Origin: Pseudomonas sp.
GTDB lineage: Bacteria; Pseudomonadota; Gammaproteobacteria; Pseudomonadales; Pseudomonadaceae
NCBI GenBank assembly: GCA_030656145.1
Contig: JAUSOF010000033.1
Coordinates: 175,421-239,420, forward strand
Reading direction: 5' to 3'
DNA length: 64,000 nt
Part shown: positions 30,322-42,777 of the stretch, piece by piece
Layout of the letters: each line of letters begins with the position of its first letter
Numbering within the stretch: the first letter of the stretch is position 1
The notes under the pieces: model-generated
What the model saw: only the letters and a program-made list of their open reading frames with translations
The model's database searches: none
Told to the model about the DNA's origin: nothing
Position numbers and translations under genes: made by a program

Positions 30322-31020
30322 TCAGGCCTTACGTGGCGCCAGATAGGCCAGCCAACGGCGCTCGGCATATTTGAACAGGCGCACCAGGACGAAGGTCAGG
30401 CACAGGTAGAACAGCCCTGCGGTGATGAACGCCTCGAATGGCAGGTAATGCTGGGCGCTGACGGTGCGAGCCGCGCCAGTGATGTCGATCAGGGTGACGA
30501 TCGACGCCAGGCTGGTGGTGTGCAGCATCATGATCACTTCGTTGCTGTACTGCGGCAGTGCCCGGCGCAGTGCCGACGGCAGGAGAATGCGCCGGTACAG
30601 CTTGGCCCGCGACATACCCATGGCCTTGGCCGCTTCGATCTCGCCATGCGGCGTCGACTTGAGACTGCCGGCAAGGATTTCCGCGCTGTAGGCACTGGTG
30701 TTGATGCCAAATGCCAGGCAAGCACAGAAGGTCGCACTGGAAAAATACGGCCAAAGGAAGCTCTCGCGCACCGCTTCGAACTGGGCCAGGCCGTAGTAGA
30801 TCAGGAACAACTGCACCAGCATCGGCGTGCCGCGGATCACATAGGTATACAGCCAGGCCGGAAAATTCAGCAACGGCGACTTGGATACCCGCATCAACCC
30901 CAGCGGGATAGCCAACGCCAAGCCAAAGGCCAGGGAAATCAAGAGCAGCTGCAGGGTGACCAGTACGCCACCGAAGTACAGCGGCAGGTTTTCCCAGATC
31001 ACGTTATAGTCAAAAATCAT
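30322..31020 (-). CDS. aotM: Arginine/ornithine ABC transporter permease
   Basis: HisM-type permease, EAA loop; 232 aa. Confidence 0.9.
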   Translation of the reverse strand: MIFDYNVIWENLPLYFGGVLVTLQLLLISLAFGLALAIPLGLMRVSKSPLLNFPAWLYTYVIRGTPMLVQLFLIYYGLAQFEAVRESFLWPYFSSATFCACLAFGINTSAYSAEILAGSLKSTPHGEIEAAKAMGMSRAKLYRRILLPSALRRALPQYSNEVIMMLHTTSLASIVTLIDITGAARTVSAQHYLPFEAFITAGLFYLCLTFVLVRLFKYAERRWLAYLAPRKA

Positions 31021-31036
31021 GAAAGCGCTCCCCTGC

Positions 31037-31726
31037 TTACAAATCAGCGGCTTTAGTGCCTACCGAGTAGCGTTTTTCTACGTAGCGCAGCACCAGCAGA
31101 GATACGCTGGTCAGCACCAGATAGAGCGCGCCGACCGCCAGGTAAAAGGTGAAGGGCTCCCGCGTGGCATCGGCCGCGCTTTTCGCCTTGAACATCATGT
31201 CCTGCAGCCCTACCACCGAAATCAGCGCAGTGGCCTTGGTCAATACCAGCCAGTTGTTGGTGAAGCCCGGAATCGCGAAGCGAATCATCTGCGGCACCAG
31301 AATGCGCAAGAACACCTTGCTGCCACTCATGCCGTAAGCCGCACCCGCCTCGCTCTGACCCTTGGGAATGGCCATGAAGGCACCGCGAAAGGTCTCCGAC
31401 AGGTAGGCGCCGAAGATGAAGCCCATGGTGAAGACGCCAGCAATAAACGGATTAATATCGATGTATTCGTCATAACCCAGCAGCGGTGCAACCCGATTCA
31501 CCAGGTCCTGGCCGCCATAGAAAATCAGCAGGATCAGCACCAGGTCGGGAATGCCGCGAATCACCGTGGCATAGGTTTCGCCCAGAATCGCCAGCCACCT
31601 GACCGATGACAAACGGCAGGCCGCGCCCATCAGGCCCAGGAAAATCGCTACCGCCATGGACGTCAGCGCCAGAATCAGGGTGAGCCAGGCGCCTTCGAGA
31701 ATGGTCGAGCCGTAGCCGTCAAGCAT
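31037..31726 (-). CDS. aotQ: Arginine/ornithine ABC transporter permease
   Basis: HisQ-type permease (MLDGYGSTILEGAWLTLILALTSMAVAI); start codon uncertain (31726 or 31741). Confidence 0.88.
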   Translation of the reverse strand: MLDGYGSTILEGAWLTLILALTSMAVAIFLGLMGAACRLSSVRWLAILGETYATVIRGIPDLVLILLIFYGGQDLVNRVAPLLGYDEYIDINPFIAGVFTMGFIFGAYLSETFRGAFMAIPKGQSEAGAAYGMSGSKVFLRILVPQMIRFAIPGFTNNWLVLTKATALISVVGLQDMMFKAKSAADATREPFTFYLAVGALYLVLTSVSLLVLRYVEKRYSVGTKAADL

Positions 31727-31843
31727 GTTCCAGTACCTCATGCAGGCGCCGAGCGGCGCCGAGGAACACAACGAAAAAGTGACACAAGGGCACTATCCAC
31801 CTGCTTGTGCCACGCTCACTGATAAGCGACTTGCGTGCAGAAA

Positions 31844-32623
31844 TCAGTCGCCGTAAACGTTAAAGTTGAAATACTTGTCCTGCACTTCCTGGTACTTGCC
31901 ACTGGCACGGATACTGGCGATAGCCGCCGTGATCTTGTCGGCCAATGCCGTGTCGCCCTTGCGCACAGCAATACCGGCACCCTGGCCAAAGTACTTCTGC
32001 TCATTGAAGTCGGGACCGACCAGTGCAAAGGCCTTGCCGGCATCGGTTTTGAGGAAGCCATCATCAATATTTACCGAGTCGGCGATGGTGGCGTCCAAGC
32101 GACCGGAGGTCAGGTCGAGGAAAATCTCATTCTGCGAGCTGTAACGCACCACTTCAACACCGGCTGGAGCGAACACGTCGGTGGCATAGCGGTCGTAAAT
32201 CGAGGCCCGCTGCACGCCGACTTTCTTGCCCTTGAGGTCGACCAGCGGGTCGTTGAGCACGGTACCGGCCTTCATCGCCAGTTTGGCAGGGGTGTGGTAG
32301 TACTTCTTGGAGAAGTCGACCGACTTGAGGCGGTCCTCGGTGATGCTCAACGAAGACAGCACCGCATCGAACTTGCGCACTTTCAGCGCAGGAATCAGGC
32401 CATCGAACTCCTGCTCGATCCATTGGCACTTGACCTTCATTTCTTCGCACAGGGCAACGCCGATGTCGTAGTCGAAGCCGGTAATGCTGCCATCAGGAGT
32501 CTTGTAGGCGAGCGGCGGGTATGCCGCTTCAATACCGATACGCAAAGGCTTGGCCTCGGCAGCCATGGCCAGCGGCGAAAGCACGGATAGCGCCAGTGCG
32601 CCGAGAAGTGCAATCTTCTTCAT
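31844..32623 (-). CDS. aotJ: Arginine/ornithine ABC transporter substrate-binding protein
   Basis: Signal peptide then AEAKPLRIGIEAAYPPLAYKTPDGSITGFDYDIG. Confidence 0.92.
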   Translation of the reverse strand: MKKIALLGALALSVLSPLAMAAEAKPLRIGIEAAYPPLAYKTPDGSITGFDYDIGVALCEEMKVKCQWIEQEFDGLIPALKVRKFDAVLSSLSITEDRLKSVDFSKKYYHTPAKLAMKAGTVLNDPLVDLKGKKVGVQRASIYDRYATDVFAPAGVEVVRYSSQNEIFLDLTSGRLDATIADSVNIDDGFLKTDAGKAFALVGPDFNEQKYFGQGAGIAVRKGDTALADKITAAIASIRASGKYQEVQDKYFNFNVYGD

Positions 32624-33080
32624 GTTGTGACTCCTTCAAGTGGGAATGGATGCTGCTGGCAGTAATCTGTGAGTGCACATGCACTCAACCGTGGACAATT
32701 TGTAGAGAACAGCGCCGTCTTTGCTGACTAACAGGCAGAGGCAAGCAGTTCCGGCTGGGTGTGCGGCATTCTAGCGACAGGTCGAAAGTCGATATTTCTT
32801 CAATGCGACAAGTAATTACAAAAGACCCGGACGGGCACTGCGGACGTATTGACAGCCTCAGGCAAACATGCAGAGACAAGATGGAAGGTTAACCGTTAGA
32901 TAAAGCAATTAGCGCGCCTGAAATTACAAATCCCTCTAATTACAGGCATTGCAGAGCATTTCTATTTATCCAAGCCGCACCAAGCTGGGGCAAAGTGTTT
33001 CCCTACCGCCCACAAGCCTGCGCCACGTTACCCTTTCGGTGACAACGCTGAACCCACAGGAACAGCGGAGACGCCCCGTC

Positions 33081-33110
33081 CCATGCCCGCGAAACGCATC
33101 GCGGGCATGG
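33081..33110. repeat. REP-like hairpin with 12-bp perfect stem CCATGCCCGCGA / TCGCGGGCATGG
   Basis: Read directly. Confidence 0.75.
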
Positions 33111-33209
33111 CCCGCTCCTGCAGGCACCCACAATCGCCTCCAGCGCTCTGTGCGACTGAGCAGCGCCGCAGGCGAGCCGAGGGTGTCCCGCCAGGATCTC
33201 ATCGCGCCA

Positions 33210-33252
33210 AACAAAAACGCCCCGCCTCGGTTCGTGGCCGAGGCGGGGCGCG
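33210..33252 (-). terminator. Rho-independent terminator for acs
   Basis: Minus strand CGCCCCGCCTCGG-N7-CCGAGGCGGGGCG followed by TTTTTG. Confidence 0.85.
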
Positions 33253-33267
33253 GTTTGCCGGTGCCGG

Positions 33268-35223
<1,956 letters not shown>

Positions 35224-35802
35224 ATTAGATAGACCTCGGTGGGTAGTTGTTTTTCTATGGGGCATTTTGTAACCAGACACCCCTACTTGGGCCATTCGAC
35301 CATGGTATTACCGCTCTACAACCATGGTCTTGCACTGTTCAACACTCGCAACGCCGCTGCAGGCATGCCAGCGCGGCAGGGAAAATGTCGGCCGCCGGCA
35401 GCGCAAAACGAAAGGCTGCCGCAGCTGGCCAGTGTCTAAACTTAGTGTCTCAGTAAAGCAGTTGCACAACCCACTGCCAGGTACAGCGCAACTGCAGCCC
35501 GACAGTTGATCAGCGCCAAAGCGCGCGATGAGTTGGATCGCAGGCAAAAAAAAGGCGACCCAAAGGCCGCCTACCCAAAAATCTCGCGAACGAGATGGAG
35601 AACCACTTCTATCCAAATCACGCAGGACCCGAACACTTCCACTCTCACCCCTAGCCCTGCCCCCAGGCAATTGCACCAAGGTCGTACGAGCCCTCGCATC
35701 ACCACCGGTGTCAGTATCGTGCGTCCAGACAGCACAGGTATGGCTAGGCTAACAAGTGACCTCATGTTCACACTGCTCGCCAGCAAGCGCACGGAGCAAC
35801 CA

Positions 35803-36357
35803 ATGAAAAGCCAGCATCTAACCCTGCTGCAGCAGGCCCCGCCCAGCCAAAAACTTGCGGATATCTGGGCGAGGCTATGCTGCGAACAGGCTCTGCTGGC
35901 CCTGGAACAGGGCTGCTATGCAGTGGGCGCCGTACTGGTCAACGACGCCCGGGAGCTGCTGTGCAGTGCGCGCAACGAGGTCTTTTCCAGCCATTACAAC
36001 AGCGCCGGGCATGCCGAAATGCAACTGCTCGACCAACTGGAAGCCCAGCACCCCGAGCAAGACCGCAGCGCCCTCACCCTCTACGTCAGTCTGCAGCCTT
36101 GCCTGATGTGCTATGGGCGCATTCTTCTCGCCGGCATTACCCGCGTGCGTTATCTGGCCCGCGACCAGCCCGGTGGTTTTACCGGGCATCACCTGCCCCC
36201 GGCTTGGGCGGAGCTGGCCGCGCGGACCTCAGTGCGCCAGGCCGATGTAGATAGCTACTGGATCAACCTGGCCGAGCAGGCGATCAACCAGTTGCAGGAC
36301 CGCCAGGCGTTGCGCGAGCGGGTGATGGCCGCCTGGCACGGCCGCCCCATCAACTGA
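35803..36357 (+). CDS. Cytidine/deoxycytidylate-type nucleoside deaminase
   Basis: Zn-deaminase motif HAEMQLL ... PCLMC; ATG at 35803 with GGAG RBS. Confidence 0.85.
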   Translation: MKSQHLTLLQQAPPSQKLADIWARLCCEQALLALEQGCYAVGAVLVNDARELLCSARNEVFSSHYNSAGHAEMQLLDQLEAQHPEQDRSALTLYVSLQPCLMCYGRILLAGITRVRYLARDQPGGFTGHHLPPAWAELAARTSVRQADVDSYWINLAEQAINQLQDRQALRERVMAAWHGRPIN

Positions 36358-36737
36358 GCAGTATGCGTCCCAGACCTGGGTCTAGCGCTTACAGATAGGC
36401 GGGCGTTGAGCGCAGCGGCTGTACATCAGCGCCAGACCACTCAACGCCTCGATTACCGGCGTCATATAAGGCATGTTTGTGGCGCCATGGGTAACGCATC
36501 GGCATGCCTTGTTTCACCCTAGTCAGCGACTCTGGCAAAACAGCTGGCTGCCGATTAGACTCGCCCCCGCAGGACGCGCCCCAACCTTTTGGACACACCG
36601 TCATGGACCGACTTCTGCCGCCATCCGCGTACTCGCAGATGCAGCGGCAATCCCGCCGATTCAATGCCTTGCCGATACCACGACAGCCTAAAGGCCGCCG
36701 TTGGCTTTCCTGTGCCCATTTATCCAATGAGATTCTT

Positions 36738-37406
36738 ATGAAAAAAATCATCTCGGCAAGCCTTGCAGGCTTGCTTGTAGTGCTCAGCGGTTGCGCCACT
36801 GAACAATCGCGCACTCTGGAAGTTGCAAAAGTCAGCACCGCCGGCAGCCACTACAGCGGCCCCCGCAGCCCGATTGCGGTCGGCAAGTTCGACAATCGCT
36901 CCAGCTATATGCGCGGCATCTTCAGTGACAATGTCGACCGCCTCGGCGGGCAAGCCAAAACGATCCTGATCACTCACTTGCAGCAGTCGAACCGCTTCAA
37001 CGTGCTCGACCGTGACAACCTGGCCGAACTGCAACAGGAGTCAGGCTTCTCCAAGCAAGTTCAGCAAGTACGCGGGGCAAACTTTGTTGTCACCGGTGAC
37101 GTAACCGAGTTCGGCCGTAAAGAGGTGGGCGACCACCAACTGTTCGGCATTCTGGGCCGCGGCAAACAACAGATTGCCTATGCCAAGGTCAATCTGAACA
37201 TAGTCAACGTACTGACATCCGAGGTGGTCTATTCCGCTCAAGGTGCTGGTGAGTACAGCCTCTCTAACCGGGAGATCGTAGGTTTCGGCGGTACTGCAAG
37301 CTATGACTCAACGCTCAACGGCAAAGTCCTGGACCTGGCGGTTCGTGAAGCGGTGAACAACCTGGTCAATGGCGTTGACAGTGGCGCCTGGCGTCCAGCC
37401 AAGTGA
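36738..37406 (+). CDS. CsgG/HfaB family lipoprotein
   Basis: Lipobox LVVLSGCATE; KFDNRSSYMRGIFSDNVDRLGGQAKTILITHLQQSNRFNVLDRDNLAEL. Confidence 0.88.
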   Translation: MKKIISASLAGLLVVLSGCATEQSRTLEVAKVSTAGSHYSGPRSPIAVGKFDNRSSYMRGIFSDNVDRLGGQAKTILITHLQQSNRFNVLDRDNLAELQQESGFSKQVQQVRGANFVVTGDVTEFGRKEVGDHQLFGILGRGKQQIAYAKVNLNIVNVLTSEVVYSAQGAGEYSLSNREIVGFGGTASYDSTLNGKVLDLAVREAVNNLVNGVDSGAWRPAK

Positions 37407-37423
37407 GCCTGGAGAAATCGATC

Positions 37424-37774
37424 ATGAACCGCACCTCACGCTTCTTCCTAGCCCTGGTCACCACAGCCACATTGGGTGGCTGTGTGACTCAACCACAAAC
37501 GCTCTACTACTGGGATGGCTACCAGCAGCAGGTTTACCAGCGCTTCGACAACACCAGCGGCACCGAGGAGCAGATTGCCGCCCTTGAAGCGAGCCTGCAA
37601 AAGGCCCGCGCGGCGGATCGTGCGCTGCCACCCGGGTTCCATGCGCATCTCGGCATGTTGTATGCGGACATCGGCAGAGCCGATCAGGTCCGCCAACAAT
37701 TCGAGACAGAAAAAACGCTGTTCCCCGAGTCCGCGCCGTACATGGACTTCCTCATGCGTAAATTTGAAAAGTGA
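37424..37774 (+). CDS. DUF4810-type lipoprotein
   Basis: Lipobox TLGGCVTQ; TLYYWDGYQQQVYQRF; 116 aa. Confidence 0.85.
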   Translation: MNRTSRFFLALVTTATLGGCVTQPQTLYYWDGYQQQVYQRFDNTSGTEEQIAALEASLQKARAADRALPPGFHAHLGMLYADIGRADQVRQQFETEKTLFPESAPYMDFLMRKFEK

Positions 37775-38442
37775 TGAGCATGCCATTTCTACATTCATTC
37801 AGACCGTTCGCCGCGCTGGCCGTTGCCATGTTTCTTGCCGGCTGTGCCACGCCGCAAGCGCATGATTACAGTGCATTCAAAGAGAGCAACCCGACCTCTA
37901 TTCTGGTTCTGCCGCCGGTTAACAAGTCACCCGATGTAAAAGCCTCCTACAGCGTTTACTCGCATATCACCTTGCCCCTGAGTGAGGCTGGTTACTATGT
38001 GTTGCCCGTGGCGGTGGTCGATGAAACCTTCAAGCAAAATGGCCTGATGAACGCCGAAGAGATCCGCGACGTCTCACCGCAGAAACTGCATGAGATTTTT
38101 GGCGCCGATACGGTGCTGTACCTGGATGTCATGGAGTACGGCAGCAGCTACATGATCATCACCAGTGAAGTTGTCGTGTCCGTCACCGCAACACTGGTCG
38201 ACCTGCGTAGCGGCAAGCAACTGTGGAAGGGGGCTGCCCGTGCCAGCAGTGCAGAGCAGCAACAAAACAGCGGTGGCGGTCTTGCCGGCCTGCTGATAAC
38301 CGCATTGGTCAACCAGGTAATGAACACCCTGAGTGATCGCGGCCATGAAATCGCTGGTATCACCAGCCATCGCTTGCTTGCCAGCAACCCCGTGAATGGC
38401 ATTCTGCCGGGCCCGCGAGCGCGCCCGACCAGCGCTCGCTAA
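37774..38442 (+). CDS. DUF799-type (GNA1162-like) lipoprotein
   Basis: Lipobox MFLAGCATPQ; NPTSILVLPPVNKSPDVKASYSVYSHITLPLSEAGYYVLPVAVVDETF. Confidence 0.87.
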   Translation: MSMPFLHSFRPFAALAVAMFLAGCATPQAHDYSAFKESNPTSILVLPPVNKSPDVKASYSVYSHITLPLSEAGYYVLPVAVVDETFKQNGLMNAEEIRDVSPQKLHEIFGADTVLYLDVMEYGSSYMIITSEVVVSVTATLVDLRSGKQLWKGAARASSAEQQQNSGGGLAGLLITALVNQVMNTLSDRGHEIAGITSHRLLASNPVNGILPGPRARPTSAR

Positions 38443-38504
38443 CATGCCACGGCTTCAGGTGGCGGGGCTCGGCATTGCCACCTGAAGCAGCGGCGCGGTA
38501 CTCG

Positions 38505-40058
<1,554 letters not shown>

Positions 40059-40184
40059 GGCAGGCCCTGAACATAGTGTCTGATGGCAGCGCGTCGAAAA
40101 TTGACTAACTGCCCTTATTATTCGTCAAGAATATGTGACAGATTAGTCCTACAGCAAGGCGATAGTTGGCCACACTGACAACAA

Positions 40185-40202
40185 CGTAACTTTTTCTTTA
40201 CG
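40185..40202. promoter_or_regulatory. Putative PhhR/TyrR box CGTAAC-N6-TTTACG
   Basis: Matches TGTAAA-N6-TTTACA-type consensus; lies between phhR and phhA. Confidence 0.6.
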
Positions 40203-40312
40203 ATATCAGCGCTCTTATCCCTCCCCCACCGCCGCATTCCCTGCTGCACAACTGCGCAACCTGGGTTATCCATAGTCCAAGACAACAACAATGGCCCCAG
40301 CAGGAGGCAGCA

Positions 40313-41098
40313 ATGAAGAGCACCCAGTATGTGGCTCGGCAACCGGATGCAAGCGGCTTCATCGACTACGGCGAAGGTGAGCATCAGGTGTGGAATACCC
40401 TGATCACCCGGCAACTCAAGGTTATTGAAGGCCGTGCTTGCCAGGAGTACCTGGACGGTATCGAGCAACTCGGCCTGCCCCATGAGCGTATCCCGCAACT
40501 CGATGAAGTGAATCGGGTGCTCCACGCTGCCACCGGCTGGCGCGTCACCCGGGTACCGGCGCTGATCCCCTTCCAGACCTTTTTCGAACTGCTGGCCAGC
40601 AAGCAATTCCCGGTGGCCACGTTTATCCGCAGCCCAGAGGAACTCGACTACCTGCAGGAGCCCGACATCTTTCACGAGATTTTCGGTCACTGCCCATTGT
40701 TGACCAACCCCTGGTTCGCCGAATTTACCCATATCTATGGCAAGCTCGGCCTCAAGGCCACTAAAGAGCAGCGCGTTTACCTTGCGCGCCTGTACTGGCT
40801 GACCATCGAGTTTGGCCTGGTCGACACCAGCCAGGGCCGCCGGATCTACGGCGGCGGCATCCTCTCTTCGCCGAAGGAAACCGTCTACAGCCTGTCCGGA
40901 CAAGCCGAGCACCTGCCATTCAACCCGATCGAGGCCATGCGCACGCCTTACCGCATCGACATCCTGCAACCGTTGTACTTCGTCCTGCCGGAGCTCAAGC
41001 ACCTGTTCGCGCTGGCGCACCAGGACATCATGGGCATGGTTGATCAAGCCATGCAGATGGGCCTGCACACGCCGAAGTTTTCACCGAAAGCCGCCTGA
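40313..41098 (+). CDS. phhA: Phenylalanine 4-monooxygenase
   Basis: EEHDxFHEIFGHCPLL-type Fe motif (EPDIFHEIFGHCPLL). Confidence 0.95.
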   Translation: MKSTQYVARQPDASGFIDYGEGEHQVWNTLITRQLKVIEGRACQEYLDGIEQLGLPHERIPQLDEVNRVLHAATGWRVTRVPALIPFQTFFELLASKQFPVATFIRSPEELDYLQEPDIFHEIFGHCPLLTNPWFAEFTHIYGKLGLKATKEQRVYLARLYWLTIEFGLVDTSQGRRIYGGGILSSPKETVYSLSGQAEHLPFNPIEAMRTPYRIDILQPLYFVLPELKHLFALAHQDIMGMVDQAMQMGLHTPKFSPKAA

Positions 41099-41158
41099 AG
41101 ACCCTATGCGGACCGGCTCAACCTGCGCCTATTCACTATCATCATTCTGGAGAATTCC

Positions 41159-41512
41159 ATGACCCTTGCCCAAGCCCAATGCGAAGCCTGCCGCGCCGAC
41201 GCCCCGAAAGTCTCGGACGAGGAGTTGGCCGAGTTGATCCGCGAGATCCCCGACTGGAATATCGAGGTGCGTGACGACCACATGGAGCTGGAGCGGGTGT
41301 TCCTGTTCAAGAACTTTCGCCACGCCCTGGCCTTCACCAACGCAGTCGGCGCCATCGCCGAGGAAGTCGGCCACCACCCGGCTCTGGTCACCGAGTGGGG
41401 CAAGGTCACCGTCACCTGGTGGAGCCATGAGATGCGCGGCCTGCACCGCAACGACTTCATCATGGCCGCCCGCACCGATGTCCTCGCCGCCGCTGCCGAG
41501 GGCCGCAAGTGA
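41159..41512 (+). CDS. phhB: Pterin-4a-carbinolamine dehydratase
   Basis: [41 protein letters not shown]. Confidence 0.94.
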   Translation: MTLAQAQCEACRADAPKVSDEELAELIREIPDWNIEVRDDHMELERVFLFKNFRHALAFTNAVGAIAEEVGHHPALVTEWGKVTVTWWSHEMRGLHRNDFIMAARTDVLAAAAEGRK

Positions 41513-42705
41513 ACCATTTCGCCCAGATTGCACGGGTGCCCGGCGACCCGATACTGGGGCTGATGGAGGCCTATCGCAGCGACCGCAACCCGGCCAAACT
41601 CGACCTGGGTGTCGGCGTCTACAAGGATGCCCAGGGCCTGACGCCGATCCCGCAAGCGGTGAAGCTGGCCGAGCAGCGCCTGGTCGAGCGCGAAACCACC
41701 AAGAGCTATATCGGTGGCCACGGCGATGCCTTGTTTTGCAGCCACCTGGCCAGCCTGGTGCTGGGCGCCGCCAGCCCCTTGCTCGCCGAGCAGCGCGCGG
41801 CGGCCAGCCAGACGCCTGGCGGCACCGGCGCCCTGCGTCTGGTCGCAGACTTTATTGGCCACTGCCTACCGGGCCGGGGTATCTGGCTGAGCGACCCGAC
41901 CTGGCCGATTCATGAAACCATCTTTGCCGAGGCCGGGCTGCGCGTCGGCCATTACCCCTATGTCGGCGCCGACAACCGGCTCAATGTCGAGGCGATGATT
42001 GCCGCGCTCAGCCACCTGCCTCAGGGCGACGTGGTGCTGCTGCACGCCTGCTGCCATAACCCGACTGGGTTCGACCTCGGCCAGGACGACTGGCGCCGCG
42101 TGCTGGAGGTGGTCAAGGCCCGCGAACTGCTGCCGCTGATCGATTTTGCCTACCAGGGCTTCGGCGCCGGGCTTGAACAGGATGCCTGGGCTGTGCGCCT
42201 GTTTGCCGACGAGTTGCCCGAGCTACTGATCACCAGTTCCTGCTCGAAGAACTTCGGCCTCTACCGCGAGCGCACCGGCGCCCTGATTGTCTGCAGCAAC
42301 GACGTGGAAAAACTGCTGGATGTGCGCAGCCAACTGGCCTCGATCGCCCGCAATCTATGGTCGACACCGCCGGCTCACGGCGCGGCCATAGTCGCCAGCA
42401 TCCTCGATAATGAGGAACTCAGAACACTATGGCGCGATGAACTGGAGGCCATGCGCCAACGGGTCGCCGGACTGCGCCTGGGGCTGGTTGAGGCCCTGCA
42501 GCCCTATGGCCTGGCCGAACGTTTCGCGCATATCGCCGAACAACGCGGGATGTTCTCCTACACCGGTTTGACGCCCCAGCAGGTGCAGCGTCTGCGCGAG
42601 GAATTCAGCGTGTATATGGTCGGCTCCGGGAGGGCCAACGTCGCCGGCCTGGACGCCAATCGCCTGGATCAACTGGCCAACGCGATTGCCCACGTTTGTG
42701 TTTAG
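41509..42705 (+). CDS. phhC: Aromatic amino acid aminotransferase
   Basis: Class I aminotransferase ([29 protein letters not shown]); GTGA overlap with phhB. Confidence 0.92.
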   Translation: MNHFAQIARVPGDPILGLMEAYRSDRNPAKLDLGVGVYKDAQGLTPIPQAVKLAEQRLVERETTKSYIGGHGDALFCSHLASLVLGAASPLLAEQRAAASQTPGGTGALRLVADFIGHCLPGRGIWLSDPTWPIHETIFAEAGLRVGHYPYVGADNRLNVEAMIAALSHLPQGDVVLLHACCHNPTGFDLGQDDWRRVLEVVKARELLPLIDFAYQGFGAGLEQDAWAVRLFADELPELLITSSCSKNFGLYRERTGALIVCSNDVEKLLDVRSQLASIARNLWSTPPAHGAAIVASILDNEELRTLWRDELEAMRQRVAGLRLGLVEALQPYGLAERFAHIAEQRGMFSYTGLTPQQVQRLREEFSVYMVGSGRANVAGLDANRLDQLANAIAHVCV

Positions 42706-42777
42706 CTTGGCTTACCGCACGCCTGCGCACAGGAGCACCTTGTCCTGTGCGCATATCCTGCCGACGCAAAACGCGAC

